Source: Phylloscopus collybita | Taxonomy: Eukaryota; Chordata; Aves; Passeriformes; Phylloscopidae | Assembly: GCA_027886175.1 (NCBI GenBank) | Contig: JAJNNQ010000001.1 | Coordinates: 11,077,501 to 11,141,500 of the forward strand | DNA: 64,000 nt | Direction of reading: 5' to 3' | In this document: positions 11,144 to 23,913 of the stretch, piece by piece | Layout: each line of letters begins with the position of its first letter | How positions within the stretch are numbered: position 1 is the stretch's first letter | Program-made: the position numbers and the translations under genes | The notes under the pieces: generated by a model | What the model saw: only the letters and a program-made list of their open reading frames with translations | Told to the model about the DNA's origin: nothing | The model's database searches: none

Positions 11144-11676
11144 AGACCGACAGACACACCGACACACCGACAGACACACCGACACACCGACAGGCACACC
11201 GACACACCGACAGGCACACCGACAGACCGACAGACACACCGACAGACACACCGACACACCGACAGGCACACCGACAGACACACCGACACACCGACAGGCA
11301 CACCGACACACCGACACACCGACAGACACACCGACAGACTGACTGACCGACAGACCGATTGTCCGACCGACAGACTGACCGACAGACTGATGGACCGACA
11401 GACCGAGAGACTGAGCAGCCAGTTGAGAACAACCGACAGACTGACCGACTGACCAACAGACTGACCGACAGACCAACAGAACAACTGACAGACCAACAGA
11501 CCAACAGACTGACCGACAGACCAACAGAACAACTGACAGACCAACAGACCAACAGACTGACCGACTGACCAACAGACCAACTGACAGACCAACAGACCAA
11601 CAGACTGACCGACTGACCAACAGACCAACAGACAGACTGACCAAGCAAACAACTGACAGACCGACTGACTGACTGA
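11144..11676 (+). repeat. GACA/GACC tetranucleotide-derived array, about 530 bp
   Basis: A long array built from four-base words GACA, GACC, CACC and GACT. The first third is ordered into higher units such as CCGACAGACACACCGACACA. The rest drifts to GACTGACCGACAGACCAACA. Two larger blocks near 11455-11630 repeat again (ACCAACAGAACAACTGACAG recurs). It has no stops in several frames, so both strands show false proteins (Cys-Leu-Ser-Val or Thr-Asp-Arg-Gln repeats). It sits just upstream, in minus sense, of the candidate internal NR6A1 promoter. Confidence 0.95.
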
Positions 11677-11875
11677 TCCTTGCCCCTGCCGTGAGGCACG
11701 GCCTGGGCAGTTGCCAGGAGGCATCAGACATTGGCCATCACCACCAAACACAGGCCACTGGTCACTGGCCATCACCACTGGCCACCACTTTGCACAGTCC
11801 TTCCACCAGCTTCCCAGGGTGTGAAACACTGACACACACATCAACAAAATCCAGGGATCCCCAGCATGAAAAGAA

Positions 11876-12054
11876 AAGTTGCCCAGAGCAGCTGTGGCTG
11901 CCCCATCCCTGGGTGTGTTCAAGGTGAGGTTGAACAGGGCTTGGAGTGACCTGGCCCAGTGGAAGGCATCACTGCCCACAGCAGGGTGTGGAACAAGATG
12001 ATCTTTAAGGTCGTTTCCAACCCAAATCTTTCTGAGATTTTACGACTGTATGAA
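11876..12054 (+). mobile_element. CR1 LINE 3' end fragment
   Basis: Typical CR1 3' sequence. A TTGCCCAGAGCAGCTGTGGC start leads through CATCCCTGG-GTGTTCAAGG and GGGCTTGGAGTGACCTG to GATCTTTAAGGTCGTTTCCA, then a degenerate copy of the terminal octamer region near 12035-12050. CR1 is a non-LTR retrotransposon whose copies are usually 5'-truncated 3' ends like this one. No coding capacity remains. Orientation is plus, antisense to NR6A1. Confidence 0.85.
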
Positions 12055-12911
12055 AATTATTTCTTTAAACTGGTAACAAGTATTGGCCAAAACCTTCTGC
12101 TTGGTTTTATTCACCAGTGAAAGGCAGTACAGACACAGGCACAGCTCACAGTCCTCAGGCCAGTGCCCTCGGGGAAGCCCCTTCCCATGCCCACACCTGG
12201 ACTGGGATTCCCAGTTCCCTCAGGACTGGGAATTCAGCTGCTGCTTTGTGGGGTGGTGGTCACTACGGGGCAGGGGACTGGAGCCCCCCTGGGGCAGGGG
12301 TCTGGACAAGTGAGATGCTGAGTTAAAATGGAACACAATAAATCCACGACTGATTGAGCTGCCCACCTCAGAGCAGGTACCACTGGCAGCACTGACCGTG
12401 GTGAGCTCTCTGTCAGGCCCAGCCGTGCGTGTCTGCACCAGAAAATATTTCCATGAAGCTCTTCTGCCCCTTCATCCTCCCTCTGGGATGAGCTCAGCCT
12501 GTGCTACAGTGCAGCTCATGTGTCCTTAGTGCCCAATAAACTGTCCCGGTGCTCAGTTGTGTTTGACCAGCCCAAACCAGTGCTCACCACACCACAGCAT
12601 TTAAGGGAAGGCTCAAGAGCATTTTTGCTGATGCCCAATCCAACCCGACCTCCAGATGTCTGGATGTCTCAAAGCTGGCTCAGCTCAAAAGCCACAGTTT
12701 GCTTCTGTTCCTCCTCCTGAGGACTGCAGCACCCAACTGCGCTCGGAGAAATGCCTGGCTTAGAATAAACAAGGCACAGAGGCAACAAAAGAGGTCATAT
12801 TTCACTCCATCCCAAGCCTGAAATTTTATTGCTTTCTGGTGACATCCAGCAATGCAAGTAACCTCGTGAGCATGCAGGGCAGAGCTCAGTGGTGTCCTCC
12901 TGGCAGCCCAG

Positions 12912-12984
12912 GCCCCCTGCTCCAGCTGACCCTGCTTGGGCAGGGGATCTGGCCACCAACCCCAGCCCTTCCATGATTCTCTAC
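12912..12984 (+). mobile_element. Short CR1 3' tail fragment
   Basis: The stretch CCTGCTCCAGCTGACCCTGC, followed by a G-rich word, CCAACCCCAGCCCTTCCATG and ATTCTCTA, resembles the last 70 bases of CR1, including a decayed form of its terminal ATTCTRTG repeats. It is too short and diverged to assign to a subfamily. Confidence 0.6.
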
Positions 12985-13440
12985 TCATAACCCTGTCTCA
13001 AAGCCAGCACTTCTGCACAGCAGGTGCATTTGCAGGAGCAAGCCCACCCTGCACTGCTGTGCTGATGCTGTAAATCTGTGCAGCTCCCTGAGAGCCTGGT
13101 GGGGCTGAGCTCCCCCTTTTCACCGGGGCGGTCACCAAAGCCGGGCAGGGTGAGGAGCCGGGGCTGCCCTCGCAGCGCATGGCCAAGGTAAGGCAGGCCT
13201 GGCTGCACTATTGACACAGCTGTTTGCAATTGTGCTGCTCCCAGAGCTCCACATTCTTCATCCCATGCGAGCCCTTGGCTGGCTCCCGGCACCCCTCGGA
13301 GAGGTGTGACCAGAATGCAGAGTGCTGATTTTGTAAAGCCGCAGTGTGGTGTGGACACAGCAGGGCTGAAACGAAGCAACTTAATCTCGAGATAACACAA
13401 AGTTGTTCCCACAACTGCTGTTGGGATCCAAAACACAGAC

Positions 13441-13494
13441 ACACCAAAAAAAAAACCCCCAAAAAACCCCAAAGCAAACCCCCAAAACCCCCCA
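13441..13494 (+). repeat. A/C low-complexity tract
   Basis: Alternating runs of A and C (AAAAACCCCCAAAAAACCCC and similar) over about 54 bases. The complementary strand carries several G4/G5 runs, with possible quadruplex potential. No other content. Confidence 0.85.
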
Positions 13495-14667
13495 TCTCCT
13501 AATTCTGAAACTGCAATTATAGACAAAACCTGGTTGGGAAGAATGATAATTGCCCAAACAACCCAAATCTTCCAAATTATTCAAAACTCACTTTAAATAC
13601 ACATGTCAGTTTATCCATAATAAATCCTTAAGGGCAGAAAATAATTGCAGAGATCTGAAACTATTCTGTAAAATCACACTGAGAATGGGCAGAGGGCAGG
13701 CAAAGAGACAAGAAAAAATGAGTTCTGACCCAAACAGCCATGCAGCAAGTCTGGGCAAAAGAAAAACAAAGTAGCTGGTTCTTATTTTAGCCTATATCAG
13801 CCAATTCCCACCCCAGACAGAAAAACCTGATGCTACTGGTAAGCAATATCTAAGATTTTATAATGACAGCAGTTCATAACAGTAAAGGCAAAAGCATTGC
13901 CAAAAAGCGGGCAAGTGGCACTGCTGCCTGCAAGGGATTTATTGTCCTGATGTTAAAGCCATAAGGGACAGGCACAGGAAGCAAGAGGAGGTACTGCCCC
14001 TCTCTCTCCCCGGGTGCTCCGTGGTCATGTGCCATGAGATCACCATCCCAAAGAGAAGGAGTTCTCAAAATGTGTGACTTTTCCAGAAATAGGGAGACAA
14101 AGTGCTGTCAGGAGCCAGTACCAAAACGGGTTGAACAGTGCCAGGCCAGGCCAGCACAGCTCTCCCAGGACACTCCCTGCCAATGCCATCACCTGCCACA
14201 GCCAAGCCCCAAAACTTCGATGAAAACCCCAAATCTGGGCAGAGCAGGGCTGGCAGAGCTGCGCGGCCCCAGAACAGGGGCAAGCCTTTCCTTGAGCTCT
14301 TGCTGTCCCACCCACGGCCACAGTTTCATAATTCCCGTGCTCCAGCGAGGCTTTGCCCATTTTCATGACAATCGGGGCTCTGTTGTGTCCCCGCAGTTTG
14401 AGCCATCAGCCCCTTTGTGGCAGGAACAAAGTCCGGGCTGGGGATAACAAAACCCAGCACATCTCGGCGCTGAAGGCGACAAACCCAGGGCTGCCCCCAC
14501 ACCACCGAGCTGACCACGGACCAAAATACAACACTGAAGGGGATTTGATTTCAAGCAACGAACAGATCCTAAGGAAATACCCGACTCCTGGCTTGGTTTT
14601 CATTTTACCAACAAGGTAAAATGAACCAGCACCTCCGCTGGGCAGCGCCTGAGCCTGCGGGGGTGGG

Positions 14668-14946
14668 CAGGAGCAGGAACCTGGGGAACGAGACCCCCGC
14701 ACCCAAAACCAGAACCAACCTGGAGTGCAAATGTAGTTGAATAAATGATAAAAATTCAGATGAACACATCTCAAACAGCCTCGGTACTGTGGATGTTACT
14801 GTGGATGTTACTGCAGGAGCAGGAACCTGGGGAACGAGACCCCGCACCCAAAACCAGAACCAACCTGGAGTGCAAATGTAGCTGAATAAATGATAAAAAT
14901 TCAGATGAACACATCTCAAACAGCCTCGGTACTGTGGATGTTACTG
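14668..14946 (+). repeat. 146-bp direct tandem duplication
   Basis: The block starting CAGGAGCAGGAACCTGGGGA at 14668 recurs at 14814 and runs to about 14946. The two copies are nearly identical: one C is missing from a C-run and AGTTGAATAA has become AGCTGAATAA. At the end of the first copy the word GTGGATGTTACT is itself doubled. Low divergence suggests a recent event. Frames over it (MRCVHLNFYHLF on the minus strand, repeated) are shadows. Confidence 0.95.
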
Positions 14947-16737
14947 CTTTCGGGCACTGAAGTGAGAGAACTGGCTGGGGGTAAACGCAGCGTGTACTTC
15001 CCTCAAAAGATCTGTTCCACTCACTTTGAATGCAGCCATTGCAGAGGAAAAATTTAAAAATTAATATTAAATTGCTTAGAGGAGCTAGGGAAGGAACTGC
15101 AAGGAGTGATAATAAACATCCACCTGATGTCTGAGCTGTTCTGTGATAGTGGTTTAACAACAGATTGGGTAATTCCTCTCCTCCCTGGGGTTAAACACTC
15201 CAGGAGCGTGGTGTTAATAATTCTAATGAAGGTGGTCACTTGGCGCACATAAAATTAAGCAATTTTCTCCTTCTTACCAGTCTGATAGGTCGTTGTGTAA
15301 ATTGAATCCCTCTATCAATTTCCGGTTTTATCTGTTTATTTATATTTTTATTCGCCTGGCTACCGAATTTGCCATCCCAGTCAATGGAGTGGTTACGAGG
15401 AGCGTTTCATTGCACCTCGCTTGGTGGGTGACAAACAGCAGAGAGCAGCTCTGTGTAACAGAGGAAAAGGCAGGGGGGAGGTTAAGGGCTCCTCAGAGAG
15501 GTCGCCTTCAGAGGAAAAAAGGAAAACAAATGGGATTGTAGGCATGGGAAGTATATGGTTTTACTGCCTTAGTGGGAAAGTACAAGAAAGGGGAATTGCA
15601 AAGGGAGAAGCTTTACATTTCTATGAGGAGGCAATCGAGCTCCATTTCCTTCCATGGGATGGCTCCATCCATTCTAAGAGTGCATCTGCTGTAACTCCCA
15701 GGAACCAAATCAGGTCACACTGGGAAACACCGGGAAGTCCTTGGGCTGGGTCCCTGTTAGCAGCGAGAGCCCCGAGCAGTGCACGGAGCAACAGCGGCCC
15801 CAGGGCAAGGTGGGACCCCTGCAGCTCCTCCTCTTTGTGCCGGGCTCCGTGTCCAGGCACGGATGCAGCAGATGCAGCAGTGAGGCTTTGTGTCCCTCCT
15901 ACACAACCACTGCACCCCTCAGCCCAAATCTCCTCACCCAAACCTGGGCAGAAGATGATGTTTGGCAGGGTGCAGGAACAGGGGAGAGGCCCGTAGGCCA
16001 GGAGGCAAAGAGCATCTCCCAGATCTGAAGAGGTGGGAAATTAAAGTGCATTAAAGTGATAAACTGAAAAGCCAAAAGATGACTTTATGCCAAACTTACA
16101 CAAACTGCAAGCACACAGCTACACCAGCCTGCTGCAGTTGCTGGTGTTTCTAATAACAGCAACAACACACCAAGTTTGTTATTATAACTCCAGCTATTAT
16201 AGTTGTGAACTGTATTTACAAATTCCAGCTTGGTGGTGAGCAGCGATTTTTTGTATGCCCAGGGAACAACAAAGAAACACTGAGGACATTTCCTCAAATT
16301 TCAGGTCAGATGGCAAAACAAAGAAGAAAAAAACCTTCAGAACTACAACTGCAGGCAGCCCTTTGCTGGGACTGCAGCGGCTCGGGAGCTCCTTTGGGTC
16401 ATTAGGTGTGGGGGAAAGTCCTGTTTGGGAACATCCTGGCTGCTCCGGGCCCCTCACACCCCGGGGAGGCTCGGCAGGGGGACCGGGAGGTGGCACATGT
16501 GACAGACAGCACGGAGAGAGCCGCGCCACGCGTGGGGTGAGGCCGAGCAGCGCTGCCGTGCAGGGCTGTCCGCAGGAGCGGAGAAACGCCGGGGTTACGT
16601 CGCAAGAGGGGAAATATCGACGGATCCGCATCCACGGGCTCTCCAGCCAGGCCAACACGCGCTGCGCCGCGGGGCCCCCGCGGGTCCGTGCGGCCGCCGC
16701 TGGACGGGAGAGGGCAGCACCCGACCGGGGACACGGC

Positions 16738-17012
16738 CAGCGGGGCCGGGAACAGCGGAGAGGGGCCGGGAATGCCGGAGAGGGGCCGGGAACACCGGGA
16801 GAGGGGCCGGGAACACCGGGAGTGGGGCCGGGAACAGCGGAGAGGGGCAGAGAACACCGGAGAGGGGCCGGGAACACCGGGAGTGGGGCTGGGAATACCG
16901 GGAGAGGGGCTGGGAATACCGGGAGAGGGGCCGGGAATACCGGGAGAGGGGCCAGGATACCGGGAGCGGGGCCGGGAACAGCGGAGAGGGGCCGGGAATA
17001 CCGGAGCGAGCA
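16738..17012 (+). repeat. 20-21-bp G-rich minisatellite, about 13 copies
   Basis: The unit is GGGAACACCGGGAGAGGGGCC and variants of it (GGGAACAGCGGAGAGGGGCC, GGGAATACCGGGAGAGGGGC). Copies alternate between 20 and 21 bp, and AACACC/AATACC types cluster, which suggests block duplication. Each unit carries three to four G-runs, so the plus strand has strong quadruplex potential. It lies at the end of a CpG-rich patch starting near 16440. Confidence 0.95.
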
Positions 17013-20000
17013 CGGCACCGATGCGGACCCGGCACTTCGGGTTTAATCTTCCTGCAATTAGCTGTTCCGTCAGTAGGAGTAGCCATTGAAAATGTCCCTT
17101 TCTGCCCCCAATCATCTTTAAGTATTCAATTGAACTTGTTGAAGTCTGTAATCCTATTTTCCTTCTTCACAAGAAAAGGAAAAGCTGACCTGAAATGTCC
17201 TTCCAAAATTTACCAAAACGGGAACAAAATGATGGAGGAACTACCTGGTAAACCCTGACAAACCCTCAGACTTCCCCTTCGTACCCACGAAACCAGCCAA
17301 GAATACATCCATGCAGAAAACATCACATTCCACTGAAAAACCCACATCACCCGAACTCCCAGCTTCTGTAAGACCCTCCTGCCAACACCTCAGCTTGCAG
17401 ACCGAGTGATTTACCATCTACAACCACCTATAAACAATCATTTCTTAAGATGAATTCAAGCTTAAATCAAATTGTGGAATGTCAAAATCTACGGAAAATG
17501 TATTTATTAGAAAGGCTGGGGCAATTGAGGACAACGGCGCAGGAGAAATCCCCATACTCAAAAAAATCCTCGTGTAAATTAAATTTCCTTTCTCGAGGGC
17601 CTCAAAGCAGCGAGGAAAGGCAGAGTGGCACAGTGACACACACACCTGGCCCTGCCTTAGGGGGATAAGGGCCCACAATTTGTCACCAGCTCTGCATCTC
17701 CTTTCGCTGTCCAGCCACAAGCTGAAGTGCCCAGCTCGAAGCTGCAGAGGGGGCTCCTCCAGAGAAATGTTCTCATCATTTTAAGCTTCTGCTGTTGCAA
17801 ATGTAAGGAAAATGTCCCCATGAGCTACACAGGTCGTCCTGGCCGCAAGGTCAAACCCCAGTGTGTACAGCAGGCTGTGTGATTGCAGCACAATGCCACA
17901 GAGCAGAACAGTGCTGGGGAAGTTCTTTGTATCCTGTTCAGTCCTTTGGAGCAGCCTGGAAATCTGGGGCATTTCTGCACTGCTCTCCCCTCCCATTAAT
18001 ATCGGTTCCAATTCTGAATGGGGCAAGAGCTGAATCCTGAAAAACCATATGAAACCTCCCTGTCTTCCTCCTGCTAAACCTAAACCTCATCCTTTCCTCT
18101 CCAACTGGAGAATTTATACATCACCTGTACCAGCAGCTCCCAGGCCCAGATACCACCCACCCCAGTTAGCACGAGGTTCCAAATTAAGACGTACGTGACT
18201 GCAAAGAGCCAATTTTATTAGACAAACAAAAAAAAAAAATCTTCCATCCTCCTCTCATTTGTGAAGCCACACAGGGAGAAGTATTCCCATGCCTATTCCT
18301 GACAGGGAGCGAGGCTGCCCCAGCACAGGGGCTGCTGCTTTGGGTGTAAAGACTGAATTGAACATGCAGTATTTAAGACAATTAGGTTTTCAAAGAAACT
18401 ACACTAAACATTTCTTTCATGTGTAATCAAATTATGTTAAAGCAAACCTCATAATTTAAACCATTCCATTGGTCAGCTCCTATTTGTTTTCCCTGCACCC
18501 TCATTTTTGCTCCAGATCTGTCACATTACATTAACACCTTTCCTACTCACTGCCTACAGAAATAACAGCCTTCGACATGCCTGCACAATCCATTTGTCCT
18601 GCTCTAATTACTTTTTGACATAGCCTCTTCTGCTGTTATCTTGCCTTTTCTGACCTCTGTCTGTATTAAAGCCATTTAAAACAATCTTTACACTCGGTAT
18701 CTATTGTGATGTGCCTTACATGATACTGCTGGAGTATCAGGCAGCGACATTTTGTAAATCAAATATTTAAATCTATGGTAATACGATAATGTACTTGAGG
18801 AGGAGAGCTGCTGCACAGTGGTAACAGCTACAACTGGCTGCTCACAACACGAGCCCCCAGGACTGCAGCACATTTCCAGGAGGGAATTTCTATGGTCATA
18901 AAACTGTTACACACAAGGAAGCTGCTCAAAGATAAACGGGGTCTTCTGTGTACTAAGGAATTTCCCTCGATTTCACAAATGAGGAGGAAAGCAGGAGAAG
19001 CTGAGAAAAGTGGTCATCCTGCTCAAGAGAACCCAAACAACCTCCAGACAAATCGAGCAGACAGGAAGAGGATCAGGCAGGGTGCACCAACAATGCAACC
19101 CATGACAAATCACACTCTTCTTCAAACCCAGAGGAGAAACCATGAGTCTCTAATCCCAATACCCCTCTGTTTTCATCAAGCCCATTGAAAAACTGTGCCC
19201 TCATTTTCTTTTGTGGTGATTCACAGAAGATGAGCCTCTAATTACCAGCTACTTCCCCAGCTGAAGCAGCCGAGGCTCTGCTCTGTGCCAAGTGTCTGCT
19301 TCGGAGTCAAGAACTTTTCCACATGGCAGAACTAATTTTTGGGATATCAGGTTGATCCCGACGTACATATGTCTCACACTGCACAGTCTAACTACATCTT
19401 TACATGCTATTTTCCACACGATCCAGCCTTGTGCTCAATTAATTGGTATCTAGTCAATATTGTACTCACATTTCAAGAGATTCCTCAAATCTACATTTGC
19501 TCTGGTTCATTTACAGGGTAATTATCCAGCTCACACCAAGTCTGGCCTTCTAGATCCAGCCAGTGCAGACACAGGCACAGCTCTGCTGGAAAAGCACAGC
19601 TCTACACTTTGTCTTCCAGATGACAGCACTATAAAACCGATGGGGGACAAACCCAGAGTCAATTAAAATACATTAAATGCAAAGCAACAATTCTATGATT
19701 TGTCATAGAGATTTTATTCCTCTGACTGTGTCCTCAGGACATTAAATCCCATGAACGCTGTGGAAAGCTCTTCCCACAACACTTCCTTATGCTCATTTTT
19801 ATTTTCCCTTTTCTCTTTCCTGTCAGCAGCCCTAACCACAAACCTTGGCCTCATTAAAGCATCTAAACAGAGAAGGGACCCGTGGCCAGTCTGCTGGAAA
19901 AGCAGGAGTGTGAGCTGATGCTGTGCTGGAGCACAGAGACGGGAAGGTTTTTTGGGGATGGTTTTTCACAGGACATCCAACAGCAGGGCTGGGCCATGCC

Positions 20001-20459
20001 CACAGCAATTACCAAACCAGTCAGGATTTAGGGGACCAAAAACAACAGACACCAGACCTGGAACCAAGGCCTTAGGGACTGCCAGATGTCATGCCTTGTG
20101 AGTGAAGAGGCTCCAGGCTCCTCTGTAGGGTGGCACAGAGCAGCGTCCCCTCCCAGGCGGCCCCGGAGCAGCTGCCGGCGGAATTCCTTGTGCAGGAACC
20201 TCCTGCTCGGAGCAGAGCCCTGCTGGGGCTGGGATCAGTTCTTCACAGATGCCTCCAAGCTGCCTGCTGGAGGAATCCACCTCTCCCCGTGACTGCCCGG
20301 GGACGTGGCCCCCGAATTAGGGGGGGTTGGTTTCCCCTCGTTAAGCCTGTCCTGAGCTGCTCCCTGCGGGAACGCAGCTCCCACCGCAGCTCCAGAGGAA
20401 CACGGAACTCCAGGAGCTCCCAGTGCTGCCCTGGCTTTGGGAGTGGGAAAATGGCAGGT

Positions 20460-20661
20460 TACCATTTTCCTTCACCATACCATTTCCTTCACCATACCAT
20501 TTTCCTTTACCATACCATTTCCTTCACCATACCATTTCCTTTACCATACCATTTTCCTTTACCATACCATTTCCTTTACCATACCATTTTCCTTTACCAT
20601 ACCATTTCCATTACCATACCATTTTCCTTTACCATACCATTTCCATTTCCATACCATTACC
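20460..20661 (+). repeat. 17-18-bp pyrimidine-rich minisatellite (TTCCTTTACCATACCAT)n
   Basis: About twelve copies of TTCCTTTACCATACCAT, some with an extra T and some reading TTCACC or TTCCATTACC. Units of 17 and 18 bp alternate in an ordered way, suggesting a 35-bp higher-order unit. No coding meaning. Confidence 0.95.
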
Positions 20662-20732
20662 AAATCAAACAGATCCTCCTGGTTTGCTCTCAGGGCTGAG
20701 GAGCGAGTGCAGCTGAGGCCCCCCTCACAGCA

Positions 20733-20779
20733 TGTGTGTGTGTGTGTGTGCAGGACAGACAGACAGACAGACAGACAGA
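20733..20779 (+). repeat. Adjacent (TG)n and (CAGA)n microsatellites
   Basis: Nine TG dinucleotides at 20733-20750 are followed, after three bases, by about six and a half GACA/CAGA tetranucleotides at 20754-20779. It is a compound microsatellite and probably polymorphic. Confidence 0.95.
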
Positions 20780-23374
20780 GCTGCCCTGCTCTCTGCAGCC
20801 TTGCTGGCTGCCGACCACGGCCATAAATCCTCCCCAGAGCAGCACAGCGGGTTTTAGCCAGAGGGATCCTCTGCAACACGAGGGAAATGCGAGAGGGTTT
20901 GAGAGGAAACATGTAAGGCTCAGATTTGAAATTAAAATGATCTGCCCCAACAACAAGCGCCTGGATTTCTGCATTAAATTTCTGACATTCCAATGGCATG
21001 ATATGTTCGTGCTGCTCACCCCAGATAATCCCACGCGCCTTTTTAGAAGTTAAAAATTAAAATCTGCATTGGGGTTTTCATCATACAGCTTGAAAACAAG
21101 GCAAATAGAGAGCTCCCAGTGCTCACCACCAGGCATCTTATCAGCAGAAACTATGGGGCTCTTTGTGCTGCCTTGTGATGACTTTGCAGCACACGTACTC
21201 CTGAAAACAGCCCCTGCTACTCGCAGGAGACTCCCTGGATGCTCAGAGCCACAGAGCTCACTGTGAGGTGCCACATCGTGTGTCAGAACAGCCCAAATCA
21301 CTCTGAGCGAGCTCCTACACCAAATTCAGCAAAGTGCACTTGCACTACCTCTACAGGAGCCAATGTAAGATGTTAGATAAGGGCCACACCGGGGTTATAC
21401 ACACTGTTTGGGTAAATCAGGAATTGGACTTATGAGTCCTAGAGATACGAATGTCACTTAACAAAACAGAACATAAACATCCACGGGGCAGCGACCCTCT
21501 TCTTTAAAGCAAAAGACATCCAGCTTTTCCTGTGTGAGTCTTGCCAAAGACTAATTACATTATTGCTTGCTATTTGTAACAAAACATAAACATTTTCCTC
21601 ATACCCTGAGACAGCAATCACAGAGGGAGTCGTACACCCTCACCTCAATCCACACTATCATGCAGGATATAAAGCACTCTGATCCAGTCTCATCCACCCA
21701 CTAAATTGCTCTGAAGTTTGCCTGCAATATTCTCTGCAAGTCCAGGGAGAAGCTGCTTTCTGCACTGGCAGTACAGCGAGCAGGGTGACAGTCTAACATG
21801 GTGTCCTGCTGAGATCCAAGAATAGCAATGCCTTAAAAGGCAGCGATGTTGAGATCACAAGGAAAAGAGAATTAGGGCACAGCTGTGGAGTTCTGTAGGC
21901 TAAAACATAGACTCAATATGTCAGAGAAAATTAAATCACGGAGCTACATGTAATTTCTAGTCTCATTTGGAACTTTGCTGTAGCTGTGCAGATTTTGTGC
22001 TCGGGTCATACATGTGGGTGTCTGTGTTTCTGCACACAGAGATTGTAAAGCACAAAATTGATTTAAAAAGATAAAAACAAAGGAGTTGTATGTCACAGTA
22101 ACACAAACAGCTATGTTTGGAAGGATGTGTACATGCTACTGCAGCTCACACACAGTTCTGTGGGCAGCTCTGGAGGCCAGACAGCAAAGCCCCAGTCCAG
22201 CCTGTGACACCTGCAGAACAAAACAAAGACAAACTGACCTGACAGATCTGAAAAATGCCTCTTTTCCTGTGGTTGTCAGATAAGTGAAAGGGACCCTTCC
22301 TCAAAATTGAAGGTATGGAAAGTGATAACAAACTTTTTCCCCTTGAAGAAGTGATGTTACATTTTTTCAGAACGGTATGTAGACATAAATTTGCCAGCAT
22401 TTCTTTATCCTCAAAGCCCAGCACTAGCTTCTCCTCTGAAAGCATTCAATACCCAACAGAATACAGTCCATTATCCTCTGCCAATATCTACTATCACAAT
22501 CTGTGTCCAACTAATGAATTTTTGGGATGTCAGGATCCGTGCCTGTCAGTGCAAGAGCTGTGCCTTGCCCAGCACCAGCAGCTTGCTGCCTTCCCCAGTG
22601 CCTTCCCCTCAGCTCCAGGGAAGCCTCTGGAAGGCCCCAGGGCAGAGACCAGCACAGAGGGGTGTGATGGTGAGAGCTGTGGATTCCATGGGAGCCCCTG
22701 GATGAAAAGCTGAGCTTTGGGCAGAGCAGGAGGGGCTCTCCTGGCCCATGGAGCAGCTGAGCAGTGCCTCACCCGCACAAGAGACCAGGCTTTACCTGAC
22801 CAGCAGACCAAAATGATCTCTTTAAAAGGCTCTGAAGGCCAGGGACAGATAAGAGAGAAGACAGAGGAGATAAAGCAGCTGGCAACAAGGGAGCAAGACT
22901 GATTGGGATGAGGTGTAGATGGCCAGGCCTTTCTAAATCCCTGGTACTTGAGCACTACTGTGGTACAGAACAGCAAGAACACAGAGCTGCACGTAATTAC
23001 AGCTGTGTTTAGCTAAGTGTGCTTCCTGTGGAGCTCACAGAGCACGGCTGCACTCGGAGCTGGTGTGTTGGTATCAGCCACCCTTTGTCCCTGAAGAGGT
23101 AAATTATACCTCCGATTTGTGTATAAAGTTCAATAGCTGCTAATGGTCGTGCTTGAGCTGCAGACAGAGCTGCGGACCGACACCTCCAGGAGTCAATTCC
23201 TACGAAGGGATAACACATTGAGAGATTTCACAAAGTTCAGCAGCCAACAGAACAGGGAGAAGTGACAACAAGCCAGGGAGGGATGTGAGGGGCAGCCCAG
23301 GGAGTGTCTGGCTCGGTGGGACGGGACCTGCCGACCCCTTGGCCATTCCCTGCCCACAGCACCGGGGCTGCAGC

Positions 23375-23430
23375 CAGGTGACCATCAAGGTCAGCTCCAA
23401 CCCGAGCTGCTCTGTGACTCTGTGACCCAG
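23375..23430 (+). mobile_element. CR1 3' tail fragment
   Basis: CCAGGTGACCATCAAGGTCA followed by GCTCCAACCCGAGCTGCTCT and GTGACTCTGTGAC matches the CR1 terminus, where the family normally reads AGGTCCCTTCCAACCC followed by repeats of ATTCTRTG. Related sequence may extend leftward to about 23240 but is too diverged to bound. Confidence 0.65.
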
Positions 23431-23470
23431 CTGCTGCTGGAGCTGCAGCGCTGTGTGCTCGGCAGAAGGA

Positions 23471-23521
23471 GGGATGGATGGATGGATGGATGGATGGATG
23501 GATGGATGGATGGATGGATGC
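23471..23521 (+). repeat. (GGAT)n microsatellite
   Basis: About twelve perfect copies of GGAT, reading Met-Asp-Gly-Trp on the plus strand and Ile-His-Pro-Ser on the minus strand in false frames. The purity suggests a young, length-variable locus. Confidence 0.98.
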
Positions 23522-23913
23522 ACCGTGAGAGGCATCACACGGGGCAGGAGAGCAGATGAGCAGGAGGGATGTGTGGATTCAGCCCGCAGCGATGGAGGAG
23601 AGCTCCTCTGGAAGCTGCCAGCACCGGGAAGGGTTAACGGGGCAGTTCCCGAGCACAGGCGCTGCACGCAGGGGCACACGTGCACACCACGATCTAATGA
23701 ACAGAGAAAATGCCAAACGCTGCGGAGAGGAATTGCTTTTCCCGAGCAGAACTGTGCGTTACCTACTTTAAGCGCAGCCCGGCTCATGCATATGCAAGGC
23801 TCCTCACAAACCCCGCACGTGGTGCGGGGAACAATCCCGTAAATGAGGATGCGAAAGGAGGTCAGCGATTCTCCTGGAATATCTCGGGGAGCGGGCGGAG
23901 GGAGCCCCGCACG

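Noticed and set aside
11044..11979. Long Cys/Leu/Ser/Val- and Thr/Asp/Arg/Gln-repeat frames on both strands
   Set aside because: They are the GACA-type array read in several frames. Tetranucleotide repeats without stop words stay open on both strands.
20460..20661. Array that could look like a CRISPR (regular repeats)
   Set aside because: Units are head-to-tail with no unique spacers, in a vertebrate intron.
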